The notes under the pieces are model-generated. The model searched no databases, was not told the origin of the DNA, and saw only the letters and a list, made by a program, of their open reading frames with translations. From an uncultured Eubacteriales bacterium (GTDB taxonomy: Bacteria; Bacillota; Clostridia; Oscillospirales; Oscillospiraceae), in contig ONVI01000006.1 of the NCBI GenBank assembly GCA_900321275.1, positions 1 to 64,000 of the forward strand: a stretch of 64,000 nucleotides of DNA, written 5' to 3'. Below are positions 15,805 through 26,131 of this stretch, one piece after another; the stretch's first letter is position 1, and each line of letters opens with the position of its first letter. Both the position numbers and the translations under genes were made by a program.

Positions 15805-18057
15805 TCATCCAAGGAAGATATCTGTCCCACCGAAGCCGAGAAAATCATCCCCGCCGCCATAGTAACCCCCACCGCCGTAGTCGCCGATGTTGTAATTTCC
15901 GTTGTCGCCGTAACCGACGGTGCCGTTGTTGTAGGGTGAATCGGCGTACTCGTCGTAGTGAACGGGGGGCGTGTCATAGAGATCGAAGATGCCCGTATTG
16001 GGGCCGAGCTGCGGGTACGGGAACGCCACGTACTCCAGCCCCTTGTGCACCGGCGCCATAACCTTGCGCCAGAGCTGCGCCGCGGGGTTGCCGCCGAGAT
16101 GGATGACCTCGGGGATGTCGAAGCCGGTCCAGACCGCCGCCACATAGTACGGCGTGCAGCCGACAAACCAGCGATCCTTGTAGTCGCCGGAGGTGCCGGT
16201 CTTGCCCGCGACGGGAACAGACCACAGCGCCGCCTCCTGCCCGGTGCCGTGCTCGGCCGCGTTTTGCAGCATATAGGTCATGACGTGGGCGGAGTTGGGC
16301 TTGAAAGCCTGGATCGTGGTGGGCGAATTGTCGATGACAATGTTGCCCTCGCTGTCGGTCACCATGGCATAGCTTCGGCCATAGGTGAAAATGCCGTCGT
16401 TGACAAAGGCACAGTAGGCCTGACACATCTCCTTGACGGAGATGCCGTTGGTGAGCTGGCCAAGAGCCATGGGCGCATAGTCGCAGTCGGCGGGCACCAG
16501 GCTTGTCACGCCGAGGCGGGTGGTCAGATAGTCATAGGAGGTCTGCGGCCCCATGGGCAGCTTATCCACAATCTGTGCCGCCGCCGTGTTGAGAGAGTAC
16601 TGCAGGGCGCTGTAGATGGTGAGCGTGCCATAGCTCTGCCGGTCGTCGTTCATGGGGAACCAGCTTGTGCCGCGCAGCGATATGCCCTGCGAGTCACAGA
16701 TGAGCGTGTCGGGCGTAATGAGACCCAGATCCACCGCCGGGCCGTAGGAGGCAATGGGCTTGATGGATGAGCCGGGTGAACGGTAGGTGCCGGTGGCACG
16801 GTTGAGGCCGAAATTGATGGTCTTCTCGCCGACGCCGCCGGAAATGCCGAGGATGCGGCCGTCATAGGGGTTCATGACCACGATGGCGCTCTGGAACTGC
16901 TGGGAGCCGCCCGCGTAGGGGATCTGCGTGAGGTCGGAATATATCGCGTCGATGGCGGCCTGCACACCGGTGTCCAGGCAGCAATAGATCTGATAGCCGC
17001 CGTTATACAGCAGCGTGCGCGCGGTATCGCGGCCGATGCCCTTGAGCTTCATGAGATCGTTCGTCACATCGTCGATCACCATTTCGGTGTAGTAGGACAT
17101 GATCTCCTGCGAGTAATCCTCTCCCGGCCCGCGGGTGAAATTCAATTCCTCATGTACGGCCTGCTCGTACTGCTCGTAATTGATATAGCCCTGCTCGTAC
17201 ATTTCGCGCAGGATGGTCTCCTGCCGCTTCTTGTTGTTTTCCTCGTTGTAGAAGGGATCATAGTAGGTGGGCAGATTCGTGATGCCGACGATGGCGGCGC
17301 ACTCGGCCATCGTCAGGTCGGATACGCTCTTGCCGAAATAGGTCTGCGCCGCGGTCTGCACGCCGTAGCAGCCCTCTCCGAAGTATACGGCGTTGAGGTA
17401 CCACTCCATGATCTCCTGCTTGTCGTATTTCTTTTCCAGCTCCAGCGCGCCGAAGATCTCCGTCAGCTTGCGCTGGATGGTAACCTCGTCCTCACCGGTC
17501 AGGTTTTTGATGAGCTGCTGGGTGATGGTCGAGCCGCCGTAGCTTGTCTGCATGCGGGCAAACATCTCCACAAAGGCGCCGAAGGTACGGTACCAGTCCA
17601 CGCCCTTATGGTCATAGAAGCGCTTATCCTCGATGGCAACCAGTGCCTTTTCCATATACCAGGGGATATCCTCATAATTGACCCAGACGCGCTTTTCCCT
17701 GCCGGAGAGATTGGCAAGCTCGCGCCACTCGCCGCCGCCGTCCCGATACCAGACGGTACTGGACTCGTTAAGCTTAAAGTCCTCCAGCGACAGGTCGAGA
17801 TTCGGCGTCAGGCAGGTTTTGACATAGTAGGCAAACACGCAGGCGAACATCATCCCCGCCACCAGCAAAATCAGCAGAATGGTGCCGATGGTTTTAAAAA
17901 CCGTGACAATGCTGCCTGCCGTCAGGTCAATGCTGAGATCAACCGCCTTGCCGAAAACGCTCAGCGCCTTCAAGCCCGTGGACTTTTTGGGCTCGCCGGC
18001 GTTCCCCGTATTTTCCCGATCGTTCGCCGGGTTTTCTTCGTTGCGTTTCTTGCTCAT
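15805..18057 (-). CDS. Class A penicillin-binding protein (bifunctional transglycosylase/transpeptidase)
   Basis: From MSKKRNEEN the 750-residue protein has a short cytoplasmic tail and a membrane anchor near 50-80. The glycosyltransferase-51 domain carries EDKRFYDHKGVDWYRT, the GGSTITQQLIKN motif and RKLTEIF. The transpeptidase domain carries SSIKP (catalytic serine), the SLN motif and KTGTSG. It polymerises glycan strands from lipid II and cross-links them. The tail after the transpeptidase is short and rich in Gly, Tyr and Asp (GGGGYYGGGDDFLGFGG), a low-complexity end common in clostridial PBPs. An upstream in-frame ATG at 18102 is possible, since AGGGAGG lies between the two. Confidence 0.93.
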   Translation of the reverse strand: MSKKRNEENPANDRENTGNAGEPKKSTGLKALSVFGKAVDLSIDLTAGSIVTVFKTIGTILLILLVAGMMFACVFAYYVKTCLTPNLDLSLEDFKLNESSTVWYRDGGGEWRELANLSGREKRVWVNYEDIPWYMEKALVAIEDKRFYDHKGVDWYRTFGAFVEMFARMQTSYGGSTITQQLIKNLTGEDEVTIQRKLTEIFGALELEKKYDKQEIMEWYLNAVYFGEGCYGVQTAAQTYFGKSVSDLTMAECAAIVGITNLPTYYDPFYNEENNKKRQETILREMYEQGYINYEQYEQAVHEELNFTRGPGEDYSQEIMSYYTEMVIDDVTNDLMKLKGIGRDTARTLLYNGGYQIYCCLDTGVQAAIDAIYSDLTQIPYAGGSQQFQSAIVVMNPYDGRILGISGGVGEKTINFGLNRATGTYRSPGSSIKPIASYGPAVDLGLITPDTLICDSQGISLRGTSWFPMNDDRQSYGTLTIYSALQYSLNTAAAQIVDKLPMGPQTSYDYLTTRLGVTSLVPADCDYAPMALGQLTNGISVKEMCQAYCAFVNDGIFTYGRSYAMVTDSEGNIVIDNSPTTIQAFKPNSAHVMTYMLQNAAEHGTGQEAALWSVPVAGKTGTSGDYKDRWFVGCTPYYVAAVWTGFDIPEVIHLGGNPAAQLWRKVMAPVHKGLEYVAFPYPQLGPNTGIFDLYDTPPVHYDEYADSPYNNGTVGYGDNGNYNIGDYGGGGYYGGGDDFLGFGGTDIFLG

Positions 18058-18210
18058 GTACTGGTAATCCGGCCTCCCTGCCGTGAAATGGCTGCGCCGC
18101 AAGCGGCTTTCTTACGGATAATTGCCTGTGCATTAGGATATTATACCACAGCCGGTAAAATAACGGTAGCGGAAATGTAAACTTTTTATCCGCCCTGTTT
18201 CCGTGAATAA

Positions 18211-18369
18211 TACTATTATCCGATAAGGCGGTTTGAAAGACTTCCGAGACAGATTTGCGTCAGGCAAGGCAGCGGACGCAGAGCATACTTTGTGTATGGT
18301 CAAGTCCGATAACGAAGCCTGGCACAAATCCGGCCGGAAAGATTCAATCTGTTCTATCGGATAATGGTA
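18211..18369. mobile_element. MITE-like element, family B (159 bp)
   Basis: The 15-base ends TACTATTATCCGATA and TATCGGATAATGGTA are inverted copies with one difference. Inner sequences are also inverted (CAGATTTG with CAAATC, CAGGC with GCCTG). The centre has the small palindrome ATACTTTGTGTAT, also seen in the family A element at 21939. It codes for nothing and fills the gap between the PBP gene and the BofC-like gene. Confidence 0.65.
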
Positions 18370-18429
18370 TAAAACGCGCCCCGGCGGGAAAAACTGTCAG
18401 CACAACAGAAAGATCCGGAGGATGTGAAC

Positions 18430-18765
18430 ATGAAAATCAAAGCCGCGCTGCTGCTGTGCCTGATGTCGGCGGCGGCGTTTTCATTCAGCGGGGCCTACCG
18501 AAGCCTGCACCGCGTCACGGGCCCCGTGCTGCCCGAGGAGGTAGCGGCCCGCTTTGTCGGGCGCGGGGAGGGCGCGGAATATTACCTGCGGGACAAAGAC
18601 GGTTATATTGCCGTGTTCGCCGGTTCCCGCTCAAGGGAGCCTGTCCGTGTCACCGATATTGAAACGGCGTGCCTGCGCTCCGCCGACAAGCTGCTGCTGC
18701 GCGACGGCATCCCCGCCGCGGACAGCGGAGAGCTCCTGCATCTGCTGGAGGATCTCGGTTCCTGA
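18430..18765 (+). CDS. Exported BofC-like domain protein
   Basis: The 111-residue protein has a signal or anchor (MKIKAALLLCLMSAAAFSFS) and then a segment YYLRDKDGYIAVFAG that leads into VTDIETACLRSADKLLLRDG. This fits the C-terminal domain of BofC, a forespore-secreted regulator of the SpoIVB checkpoint in Bacillus. The match is by pattern only, and such short domains also occur in unrelated clostridial proteins. The start at 18430 has GGAGG eight bases upstream. The DUF1292 gene follows about 80 bases later. Confidence 0.5.
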   Translation: MKIKAALLLCLMSAAAFSFSGAYRSLHRVTGPVLPEEVAARFVGRGEGAEYYLRDKDGYIAVFAGSRSREPVRVTDIETACLRSADKLLLRDGIPAADSGELLHLLEDLGS

Positions 18766-18845
18766 ACAATCCTGAAATCATCGTCTTCACTATTGATTTC
18801 TTGCGCAGGATGTTATACAATAGAACCAGACAGGAGGTGTGCATC

Positions 18846-19136
18846 ATGAGCGAGGAATTCGGAAGCGATTTTATCACCATCATCGACGACGACGGCCAGG
18901 AGTTTGAGCTTGAAGTGCTCGATACCATGGATTACAAGGGGAAGACCTATACGGCTTTTCTCCCCGCGAATATGGATGAGGACGATCCCGACTACGGCAT
19001 TATCATTCTCCGCTCCGTGATTGACGAAAACGGGGACGAGCTCTTTGAATCCATCGACGATGACGACGAGCTCCAGGATGTTTATGATCATTTTTCCGTC
19101 CTCCTGTTTGATGACGAGGACGAAGCGGAAAAGTAA
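18846..19136 (+). CDS. DUF1292 family small acidic protein
   Basis: The 96-residue, very acidic protein reads DFITIIDDDGQEFELEVLDTMDYKGKTYTAFLP and ends in a run of acidic residues, the standard form of DUF1292 (YrzB-like) proteins of Firmicutes. The function is unknown. A perfect AGGAGGTG precedes the ATG. Confidence 0.85.
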   Translation: MSEEFGSDFITIIDDDGQEFELEVLDTMDYKGKTYTAFLPANMDEDDPDYGIIILRSVIDENGDELFESIDDDDELQDVYDHFSVLLFDDEDEAEK

Positions 19137-19173
19137 GTCCTGTCCGGCGGCGCATGATTTGCCGCGCCGCGCA

Positions 19174-19179
19174 TAGAAT
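19174..19179 (+). promoter_or_regulatory. -10 box of the 6S RNA promoter
   Basis: TAGAAT lies seven bases before the inferred RNA start. I could not find a convincing -35 box. Confidence 0.4.
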
Positions 19180-19185
19180 AAAACA

Positions 19186-19388
19186 ATCCCTGCGGTGTGC
19201 GTGTTGTCCCGTCCGGGACTGTACGGCTCATTAAACCCACATCTCTAATAAGGGATGCCGATTTGAATCTGCGGATTGCAGGCCTCCCGGGTTTCCCCGG
19301 AAGTTGGAAGCAGTGAAACAGAACTTAGGCGACCCACCTGCCTTTTTGTGCAGGTTATAATTGGGCCGGCACGGCATTCGCGGGGTCT
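19186..19388 (+). ncRNA. ssrS: 6S RNA
   Basis: The sequence starts CCCTGCGGTGTGCG and ends CGGCATTCGCGGGG; these pair as the closing stem of 6S RNA. The interior shows features of Firmicutes 6S RNA: a 5' arm reaching GGCTCATTAAACCCAC, a central bubble, and a 3' part with a short hairpin (ACCTGC/GCAGGT) followed by TATAATTGGGCCGGC. The RNA mimics an open promoter and sequesters the housekeeping RNA polymerase holoenzyme in stationary phase (established role). A strong terminator follows at once. Confidence 0.85.
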
Positions 19389-19418
19389 TCCCCCGGGGCA
19401 ACCCGGGGGAAGTTTTTT
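19387..19418 (+). terminator. Terminator of 6S RNA
   Basis: An 11-bp GC-rich stem (CTTCCCCCGGG with its complement) closed by a GCAA tetraloop is followed by six T. Confidence 0.9.
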
Positions 19419-19528
19419 ATTCTCTTTTTCGGCGCATTACGCAGGTCGGTCACGGCGAAAACGCCAAGCAAAACGTATACTCTATAGACTCTACCGGAGG
19501 AAAAATGTTCCCGCTCTGCTTTTTCCCT

Positions 19529-20413
19529 TCAGCCCAGCCAGGCGCAGAGCTTCTCCACGTTTTCGTCCGAGTATTCGATCTCGGCGGAGAACAGGCGCAG
19601 GGCGTCATCGCTGTACGGCTCCAGCGCGCAGATCAATTGCACGGCGTGGAAGCAGAATTGCAGCACGACACCGGCTTCCTGTTCGGATTTTGCAGAGACG
19701 AGGTGACGGTATACCAGATACTCCGCGATACGTGCATAACGCAGGGAGCTCAGGCGCGGCTCCAACGCCGCAGCGGGCGCGGCGGCAAGCCGCTCCAGAA
19801 GTGCCGTCCACGCCTCATCCATTCTTTCAAGCGTGAGACAGAAGGCCGCTGTCTCCGCCGCGACAAAGGGCAGGAGCGGCCGGTTCATCAGGGCGAGGGA
19901 AAAGCGCATCCGCTCCGTGAGGTTTTTTTCATCGTCGGCAAGGATATCGAAAATCCGCGCACGCAGGATGAGCAGAGGCGTCAGCTCCCCCTCCCCTTCC
20001 CCGTCGTCCTCAGTCATCAGCCGCAGATGGCCCACCCCTGCCGTCAGCAGCCGCGCAGCCTCCTCACAGCAGAGGCCAAGGCCCATTTCCGTCCGGTCGG
20101 GAAGCTCATTATAAAAGCGGGGATGCAGCGCGCAGATATCGCAGAGGCTGTCTTCGCCCAGCTCCCGGATGATCCGGCACAGGCCGTCCGCGCGCAGGAA
20201 GGGACAGCGCTCCCCTTCTCCGAGGCGAAAATGGGGCGTCGGCCCCGGGTCGATCTTCTCGCGCAGCTCGTCCCCCAGCGGTCCCTCCAGCGTTTGATAG
20301 GCTGCAAGCGTATCCGCATCCACGTCGATCTCCCAGCCGATGCAGCAGCTATGGCGGCAGCGCGACGCGAGACATTGAAAATCGTCATAAAAATCGGGCC
20401 GAACCGTAAGCAT
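19529..20413 (-). CDS. FliB-like cysteine-rich protein (lysine-N-methylase family)
   Basis: From MLTVRPDFYDDFQCL the 294-residue protein carries the FliB pattern: CLASRCRHSCCIGWEIDVD near the start, CPFLRADGLCRI, and LCDICALHPRFYN. The clustered cysteines point to an iron-sulfur or zinc site. FliB methylates flagellin lysines in Salmonella; in Clostridia homologues occur in non-motile species too, so the substrate here is open. No flagellar gene lies in the window. The frame is open to 20506 but family proteins begin at this MLTVRP-type start. Confidence 0.8.
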   Translation of the reverse strand: MLTVRPDFYDDFQCLASRCRHSCCIGWEIDVDADTLAAYQTLEGPLGDELREKIDPGPTPHFRLGEGERCPFLRADGLCRIIRELGEDSLCDICALHPRFYNELPDRTEMGLGLCCEEAARLLTAGVGHLRLMTEDDGEGEGELTPLLILRARIFDILADDEKNLTERMRFSLALMNRPLLPFVAAETAAFCLTLERMDEAWTALLERLAAAPAAALEPRLSSLRYARIAEYLVYRHLVSAKSEQEAGVVLQFCFHAVQLICALEPYSDDALRLFSAEIEYSDENVEKLCAWLG

Positions 20414-20499
20414 TTCTCCGGTCTCCTTTTCGTTTTCTGCAAGCATACCACACCGTTCTCCGCTTTGCAACGCGGATGGAATTCTTTGGCGTAAAGCGG

Positions 20500-20528
20500 T
20501 TGACAAAGCGCGCCTTTTCGCGTATGCT
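20500..20528 (+). promoter_or_regulatory. Probable sigma-A promoter of galK
   Basis: A consensus TTGACA and TATGCT are spaced by 17 bases; transcription would start about 35 bases before the galK start codon. Confidence 0.75.
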
Positions 20529-20569
20529 CAATTCAGATTGATCCCGGCATAACCGGAAAGGAGACGGAT

Positions 20570-21760
20570 ATGAATCATAGAGTTGAGGAGCTTGTTGCTC
20601 AGTTTCACACCCTGTTCGGCGAAAGAGAGCCCCGCATCTGGTCTGCCCCCGGCAGAACCGAAATCGGCGGCAACCATACCGATCACCAGCACGGCAAGGT
20701 GGTTGCGGCGTCGGTGGATATGGATATGCTCGCCGCGGCGGCGAAGAACGATGAGAACATCGTGCGCGTAAAATCCGAGGGCTATGATATGATCAGCTTC
20801 ACGCTGGACGTGCTCACCCCTGTAAAGGGCGAAGAGGGTACCACCCGCGCGCTGATCCGCGGCATCTGCGCGGAGGCGGCGGCGCGCGGCTTCCCTGTGG
20901 GCGGCTTTGACGCCTGCATTACCTCCAACGTCCTGCAAGGCAGCGGTCTGTCCTCCTCGGCCGCCTTTGAGGTGCTGATCGGCGCGGTTGTCAACGGTCT
21001 GTTCTGTGACAACGCGCTCACCGCCACCGATCTTGCCATCATGGGGCAGAAGGCAGAGAATGCATTTTTCGGAAAACCCTGCGGATTGATGGATCAGATG
21101 GCTTCCGCCTGGGGCGGCATCATTGCCATTGACTTTGCCGACCCTGCCGCGCCGCAGGTTACGCCGGTAGACTTCGACTTTTCTGCCTCCGGCCACAGCC
21201 TTTGCATGATCAACCTTCACTCTGACCATGCGGACCTCACGGCCGAATACGCTGCCATCCCGGAAGAGCTTCACGCGATCTGCGCCCATTTTGGGAAGAA
21301 ATATCTGCGCGAGGTCGATGAGACCGTCTTCTATGAAGCAATCCCTGCGCTGCGCCGTGAGGCAGGCGACCGCGCTGTCCTGCGCGCCCTGCATGTCTTC
21401 AGCGAAAACCACAGGGTCGACCGCATCGTTGAGGCGCTGCGCGCCAATGACTTTGACCTTTTCCTCTCCCTGGTGCGCGAGTCCGGTCGTTCTTCCCAGT
21501 TTTATCTGCAAAACGTGATTGTCTCCGGCAGCGTGGGTGATCAGGCGGCGGCCATTGCCCTCGCGCTGTGTGCCAAGGTTCTGGGTCCGCGCGGCGCCTT
21601 CCGCATTCACGGCGGCGGCTTCGGCGGCACGGTGCAGGCCTTCGTCCCTAACGATATGCTGGACGAGTTCTGCAAACAGATCGACGCGGTCTTCGGCGAG
21701 GGGAGCTGCCATGTCATGCACATCCGCCCGGTCGGTTTCACCGAAATCACAGGAGATTGA
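20570..21760 (+). CDS. galK: Galactokinase
   Basis: The 396-residue GHMP kinase phosphorylates galactose at C1 in the Leloir pathway. It has the galactokinase signature SAPGRTEIGGNHTDH near residue 25, the ATP-binding GSGLSSSAAFEVL near 125, CGLMDQMASAWGG with the catalytic Asp, and the C-terminal GGGFGGTVQAFV. The length is usual for the family. No galT or galE is adjacent, so the gene stands alone behind its own promoter. The start has AAAGGAGA upstream. Confidence 0.93.
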   Translation: MNHRVEELVAQFHTLFGEREPRIWSAPGRTEIGGNHTDHQHGKVVAASVDMDMLAAAAKNDENIVRVKSEGYDMISFTLDVLTPVKGEEGTTRALIRGICAEAAARGFPVGGFDACITSNVLQGSGLSSSAAFEVLIGAVVNGLFCDNALTATDLAIMGQKAENAFFGKPCGLMDQMASAWGGIIAIDFADPAAPQVTPVDFDFSASGHSLCMINLHSDHADLTAEYAAIPEELHAICAHFGKKYLREVDETVFYEAIPALRREAGDRAVLRALHVFSENHRVDRIVEALRANDFDLFLSLVRESGRSSQFYLQNVIVSGSVGDQAAAIALALCAKVLGPRGAFRIHGGGFGGTVQAFVPNDMLDEFCKQIDAVFGEGSCHVMHIRPVGFTEITGD

Positions 21761-21938
21761 AGCAAACAGCGGAGTTTGGGACGGCAATTGCGGGAAAGGT
21801 AATCGCATTTTTGATTCTGTGCCATTCAGAGCGTCAGCGAAGAATTCCGTTTAGGTTGCACAATTCCGGGGAATCCTTCGCTCCGCTCAGGATGACACAT
21901 AACAGGGTTCTCTGGATGAAACAGAATAGGGTTTGTCC

Positions 21939-22102
21939 AAGGAAGCGCTGATTAAATCAACGTGTGCAGACTGACGAGCAGATTTTATGTCTGACGAAGC
22001 CTGAAAAGTGATGGAATACTTTGTGTATTTTGAGCTTTTCAGGCAAAGTCAGGCAGAAATCCGCCGTCAGGATGTGCGCGGGGATTTATTCAGCGTTTCC
22101 TT
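21939..22102. mobile_element. MITE-like element, family A, copy 1 (164 bp)
   Basis: The ends AAGGAAGCGCTGATTAAATC and GATTTATTCAGCGTTTCCTT are imperfect inverted copies. Inside, GAAGCCTGAAAAG and CTTTTCAGGC form a second hairpin around AATACTTTGTGTATT. No coding frame is present. Copies in the same orientation lie at 34603 and 40733, with a bare fusion of the ends at 62202. The 170 bases before it hold only a short hairpin-like repeat (GAATCCTTCGCTCCG). Confidence 0.75.
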
Positions 22103-22107
22103 AAAAA

Positions 22108-22135
22108 AGAGCGCTGCCCGACTGGGCAGCGCTCT
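22108..22135 (-). terminator. Terminator of the str operon
   Basis: A perfect 12-bp stem AGAGCGCTGCCC with a 4-base loop is followed on the minus strand by a T-run. The family A element ends inside that T-run. Confidence 0.9.
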
Positions 22136-22160
22136 GTATTTTTGGCTTATCGCCGGAGAA

Positions 22161-23363
22161 TTACTCGTTGATGCCGATGACGACACCGGAGCCGACGGTA
22201 CGGCCGCCCTCGCGGATAGCGAAGCGGAGGCCCTTCTCGATGGCGATCGGGGTGATCAGCTCAACGTCCATATCGACGTTGTCGCCGGGCATGCACATCT
22301 CAACGCCTTCGGGCAGGGAGATGACGCCGGTAACGTCGGTGGTACGGAAGTAGAACTGGGGACGGTAGTTGTTGAAGAACGGGGTGTGACGGCCGCCCTC
22401 TTCCTTGGACAGGACGTAGACCTGACCCTTGAACTTGGTGTGGGGGTGAATGCTCTTGGGAGCAGCCAGAACCTGGCCACGCTCAACGGACTTCTTGTCG
22501 ATGCCGCGGAGCAGGCAGCCCACGTTGTCGCCGGCCTCGGCGTACTCGAGGGTCTTGTGGAACATCTCGGTGCCGGTAACGGTGGTCTCGGTGGACTCGT
22601 CCTTCAGACCAACGATCTCGACCTTGTCGCCAACCTTGACGCGGCCACGCTCAACACGACCGGTAACAACAGTGCCGCGGCCGGAGATGGTGAAGACGTC
22701 CTCGATGGGCATAAGGAAGGGCTGGTCGGCCTTGCGGTCGGGGGTGGGGATCCAGGTATCAACAGCGTCCATGAGCTCCTTGATGCAGGCGTACTCGGGA
22801 GCGTTGGGATCCTGAGACTCGCAGACCAGAGCGTTCAGAGCGGAACCGCGGATGATGGGGGTGTCGTCGCCAGGGAAGCCGTAGAAGTCGAGCAGCTCGC
22901 GGACTTCCATCTCGACGAGCTCGAGGAGCTCCTCGTCGTCGACCTGGTCGCACTTGTTCAGGAAGACCAGAACGGAAGGAACGTTAACCTGACGGGCAAG
23001 CAGAAGGTGCTCACGGGTCTGGGCCATGGGGCCGTCGGAAGCGGCGATAACGAGGATCGCGCCGTCCATCTGAGCAGCGCCGGTGATCATGTTCTTGATA
23101 TAGTCAGCGTGGCCCGGGCAGTCGACGTGCGCGTAGTGGCGCTTGTCGGTCTCGTACTCAACGTGAGCGGTGTTGATGGTGATGCCGCGCTCTCTCTCTT
23201 CGGGAGCCTTGTCGATGGAAGAGTAGTCGGTGTACTCAGCCTTGCCCTGGAGGGCGAGGTACTTGGTGATGGCAGCGGTAAGAGTGGTCTTGCCGTGGTC
23301 GATGTGGCCGATGGTGCCGATGTTGACATGGGGCTTGGTTCTGTTGAACATCTGTTTTGCCAT
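22161..23363 (-). CDS. tuf: Elongation factor Tu
   Basis: The 400-residue GTPase brings aminoacyl-tRNA to the ribosome. The GTPase motifs are complete: [10 protein letters not shown], the switch I segment with [22 protein letters not shown], and NKCD. The two beta-barrel domains follow, including the domain 2 start [25 protein letters not shown]. It is the last gene of rpsL-rpsG-fusA-tuf, 37 bases after fusA. Confidence 0.98.
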   Translation of the reverse strand: MAKQMFNRTKPHVNIGTIGHIDHGKTTLTAAITKYLALQGKAEYTDYSSIDKAPEERERGITINTAHVEYETDKRHYAHVDCPGHADYIKNMITGAAQMDGAILVIAASDGPMAQTREHLLLARQVNVPSVLVFLNKCDQVDDEELLELVEMEVRELLDFYGFPGDDTPIIRGSALNALVCESQDPNAPEYACIKELMDAVDTWIPTPDRKADQPFLMPIEDVFTISGRGTVVTGRVERGRVKVGDKVEIVGLKDESTETTVTGTEMFHKTLEYAEAGDNVGCLLRGIDKKSVERGQVLAAPKSIHPHTKFKGQVYVLSKEEGGRHTPFFNNYRPQFYFRTTDVTGVISLPEGVEMCMPGDNVDMDVELITPIAIEKGLRFAIREGGRTVGSGVVIGINE

Positions 23364-23400
23364 TGTGATATCCTCCTAAAATAGATTATAAAATTACTTG

Positions 23401-25491
23401 TTACTTACCATATCCGAAGCCCGTGTGGCTATTCACAAGGGACTCCTGCAAATTCTTGGGCAGCTCGACAAAGTGGCTGGGCTCCATACTGTAGGTGGCC
23501 CTGCCCTGGGTCTTACTGCGAAGGTCGGTGGCATAGCCGAACATTGTCGACAGCGGGACATTGCACTCAATGATCGCCGCGCCGTTTTGAATGTCGGAGC
23601 CGAGGATCTGACCGCGCCGTGCGTTGATGTCGCCCATCACGTCGCCCATATATTCCTCGGGCGCGGTGACGACAACCTTCATGATCGGCTCCAGCAGGGT
23701 GGGATTTGCCTTCTCGCTGGCCTCTTTGAAGGCCATGCTGCCGCAGATCTTGAAAGCGAGCTCGGACGAGTCGACCTCATGGAACGAACCGTCCAGCAGC
23801 GTTGCCTTCACGTCCACCACCTGGTAGCCGGCGAGGACACCGGAGAGCATGGCGCCCTGGATGCCCTGATCGACGCAGGGGATAAATTCCTTGGGGATCG
23901 CGCCGCCGGTGACCTTGTTGACGAACTCGTAGCCCTTGCCGGACTCGTTCGGCTCGATCATCAGCTTGACATGCGCGAACTGGCCCTTGCCGCCCGTCTG
24001 ACGTGCGTAGCGGGTATCGACCGTGACAGCCTTCTTGATGGTTTCCTTGTAGGAAACCTGGGGCTTGCCGACATTGGCCTCCACCTTGAACTCACGCAGG
24101 AGCCTGTCCACGATGATTTCCAGATGCAGCTCGCCCATGCCGGCGATGATGGTCTGGCCCGTCTCTTCGTCCGTATAGGTCTTGAAGGTCGGGTCTTCCT
24201 CCGCCAGCTTCTGCAGGGCGATTGCCATCTTCTCCTGGCCTGCCTTCGTCTTGGGCTCGATGGCCACGCGGATGACAGGGTCGGGGAATTCCATGGACTC
24301 AAGGATAATGGGGTTCTTTTCATCACAGAGCGTGTCGCCGGTGGTCGTATTCTTGAGACCCACGGCGGCGGCGATGTCGCCGGTATAGATCTGCTGGAGA
24401 TCTTCTCTGTGATTGGCGTGCATCAGCAGGATGCGGCCAAGGCGCTCACGCACGCCCTTGGTGGTATTCATGACCGTCTTGCCGGTCTCCATCGTTCCGG
24501 AATAGACCCGGAAGAAGCTGAGCTTTCCGACATAGGGATCGGACATGATCTTAAAGGCCAGTGCGGAGAAGGGGCCGTTATCATCGGGATGACGAACCTC
24601 TTTCTCGTCGGTCTTGGGATTGACGCCTTCGATGGCCGGAATATCCAGCGGCGAGGGCATGTAATCCACAATCGCGTCCAAAAGCTTCTGTACGCCTTTA
24701 TTTTTATAGGAAGTGCCGCAGGTGACGGGGACCATCTCCACCGCGCATGTGGCCTTCCGGATTGCCGCGCGAACCTTGTCCGCGGGAACTTCTTCGCCTT
24801 CGAGATACAGTTCCATGATCTCTTCGTCGAAGTCGGAGACTGCCTCCAGCAGTTTATCGCGGTACTCTGCGGCGAGATCACGCATATCCTCGGGGATCTC
24901 CTCGATGCGCATATCCTTGCCGAGATCGTCGTAATAAACCCTGGCGTTCATATCCACAAGGTCGATAATACCTTTGAAGCTGTCCTCGCTCCCGATGGGA
25001 AGCTGGATGGGCACGGCATTGCACTTGAGGCGGTCATGAACCATGCCGAGTACACGGTAGAAATCAGCGCCGGTGATGTCCATCTTGTTGACGTAGATCA
25101 TGCGCGGCACATGATAGTGGTCGGCCTGTCTCCATACTGTCTCGGACTGGGGCTCAACGCCGCCCTTGGCGCACAGAACCGTCACGCAGCCGTCCAGCAC
25201 TCGCAGGGAGCGCTCGACCTCGGCGGTGAAGTCCACATGGCCCGGGGTGTCGATGATGTTGATGCGGGTGTTCCGCCAGTGGCAGGTAGTGGCGGCAGAG
25301 GTGATGGTGATGCCGCGCTCCTGCTCCTGTTCCATCCAGTCCATGGTTGCAGTACCCTCATGGGTCTCACCTAACTTATAGTTAACACCGGTGTAGAAAA
25401 GAATACGCTCGGTAGTCGTGGTCTTTCCGGCGTCGATGTGAGCCATGATGCCGATATTTCTCGTTTTTTCAAGTGAATATTCTCTGGGCAT
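23401..25491 (-). CDS. fusA: Elongation factor G
   Basis: The 696-residue translocase GTPase has [39 protein letters not shown] and NKMD, then domains II to V; the domain IV segment [15 protein letters not shown] is clear. Length and domain order are those of canonical EF-G, not of the RF3 or TetM relatives. It lies 21 bases after rpsG. Confidence 0.98.
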   Translation of the reverse strand: MPREYSLEKTRNIGIMAHIDAGKTTTTERILFYTGVNYKLGETHEGTATMDWMEQEQERGITITSAATTCHWRNTRINIIDTPGHVDFTAEVERSLRVLDGCVTVLCAKGGVEPQSETVWRQADHYHVPRMIYVNKMDITGADFYRVLGMVHDRLKCNAVPIQLPIGSEDSFKGIIDLVDMNARVYYDDLGKDMRIEEIPEDMRDLAAEYRDKLLEAVSDFDEEIMELYLEGEEVPADKVRAAIRKATCAVEMVPVTCGTSYKNKGVQKLLDAIVDYMPSPLDIPAIEGVNPKTDEKEVRHPDDNGPFSALAFKIMSDPYVGKLSFFRVYSGTMETGKTVMNTTKGVRERLGRILLMHANHREDLQQIYTGDIAAAVGLKNTTTGDTLCDEKNPIILESMEFPDPVIRVAIEPKTKAGQEKMAIALQKLAEEDPTFKTYTDEETGQTIIAGMGELHLEIIVDRLLREFKVEANVGKPQVSYKETIKKAVTVDTRYARQTGGKGQFAHVKLMIEPNESGKGYEFVNKVTGGAIPKEFIPCVDQGIQGAMLSGVLAGYQVVDVKATLLDGSFHEVDSSELAFKICGSMAFKEASEKANPTLLEPIMKVVVTAPEEYMGDVMGDINARRGQILGSDIQNGAAIIECNVPLSTMFGYATDLRSKTQGRATYSMEPSHFVELPKNLQESLVNSHTGFGYGK

Positions 25492-25512
25492 GAAAAACTC
25501 CTGAACAGATGA

Positions 25513-25983
25513 TTACCATCTGAAATGCGCAAAAGCCTTGTTGGCTTCGGCGTTCTTGTGCATATCCTCGCGCTTCTTGACAGAGTTGCCGAGGTTGTTG
25601 CAGGCGTCCATGATCTCGCCTGCGAGGCGCTCCTTCATGGTCTTCTCACCGCGCTTGCGGCTGTACTCGACCAGCCAGCGCAGGGCCAGGGTCTGACGGC
25701 GGGCCGGGCGAACCTCGATCGGGACCTGATAGGTCGCGCCACCGACACGGCGGGCCTTGACCTCCAGTGCGGGCATGATGTTGTTCATGGCCTCGGCAAA
25801 AGCGTCAAGGGGCTCCTTGCCGGTCTTCTCTTTGATGATGTCGAAGGCGTCGTAGACGACCTTCTGCGCAACACCCTTCTTGCCGTCCAGCATAACGCCG
25901 TTGATGAGCTTGGTCACCAGAACGCTGTTGTACATAGGATCAGGCAAAATTTCTCTCTTGGGAACATTACCTCTTCTGGGCAC
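25513..25983 (-). CDS. rpsG: Ribosomal protein S7
   Basis: The 156-residue 30S assembly protein reads [19 protein letters not shown] and later [25 protein letters not shown], the 16S rRNA-contacting part. An ATG at 25,999-26,001 opens a longer frame, but GAAGGAGGG followed by seven bases and a GTG places the start at 25983, where S7 normally begins. Confidence 0.97.
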   Translation of the reverse strand: MPRRGNVPKREILPDPMYNSVLVTKLINGVMLDGKKGVAQKVVYDAFDIIKEKTGKEPLDAFAEAMNNIMPALEVKARRVGGATYQVPIEVRPARRQTLALRWLVEYSRKRGEKTMKERLAGEIMDACNNLGNSVKKREDMHKNAEANKAFAHFRW

Positions 25984-26131
25984 GTTGCTTCCCTCCTTCA
26001 TTAAAAAATGGAATCACAGGTACTCGAATACACACGGGTATCCGTTGCGCCCCAAGGTTTATCCAGATTTATAGAACAGAAAACAATCCTATAGCGAATA
26101 AACGACAGGGGCAGAATGCCGCTGAAGTTGA

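Noticed and set aside
22008-25374. Long plus-strand frames opposite tuf and fusA
   Set aside because: They are antisense shadows of highly conserved, codon-biased genes.
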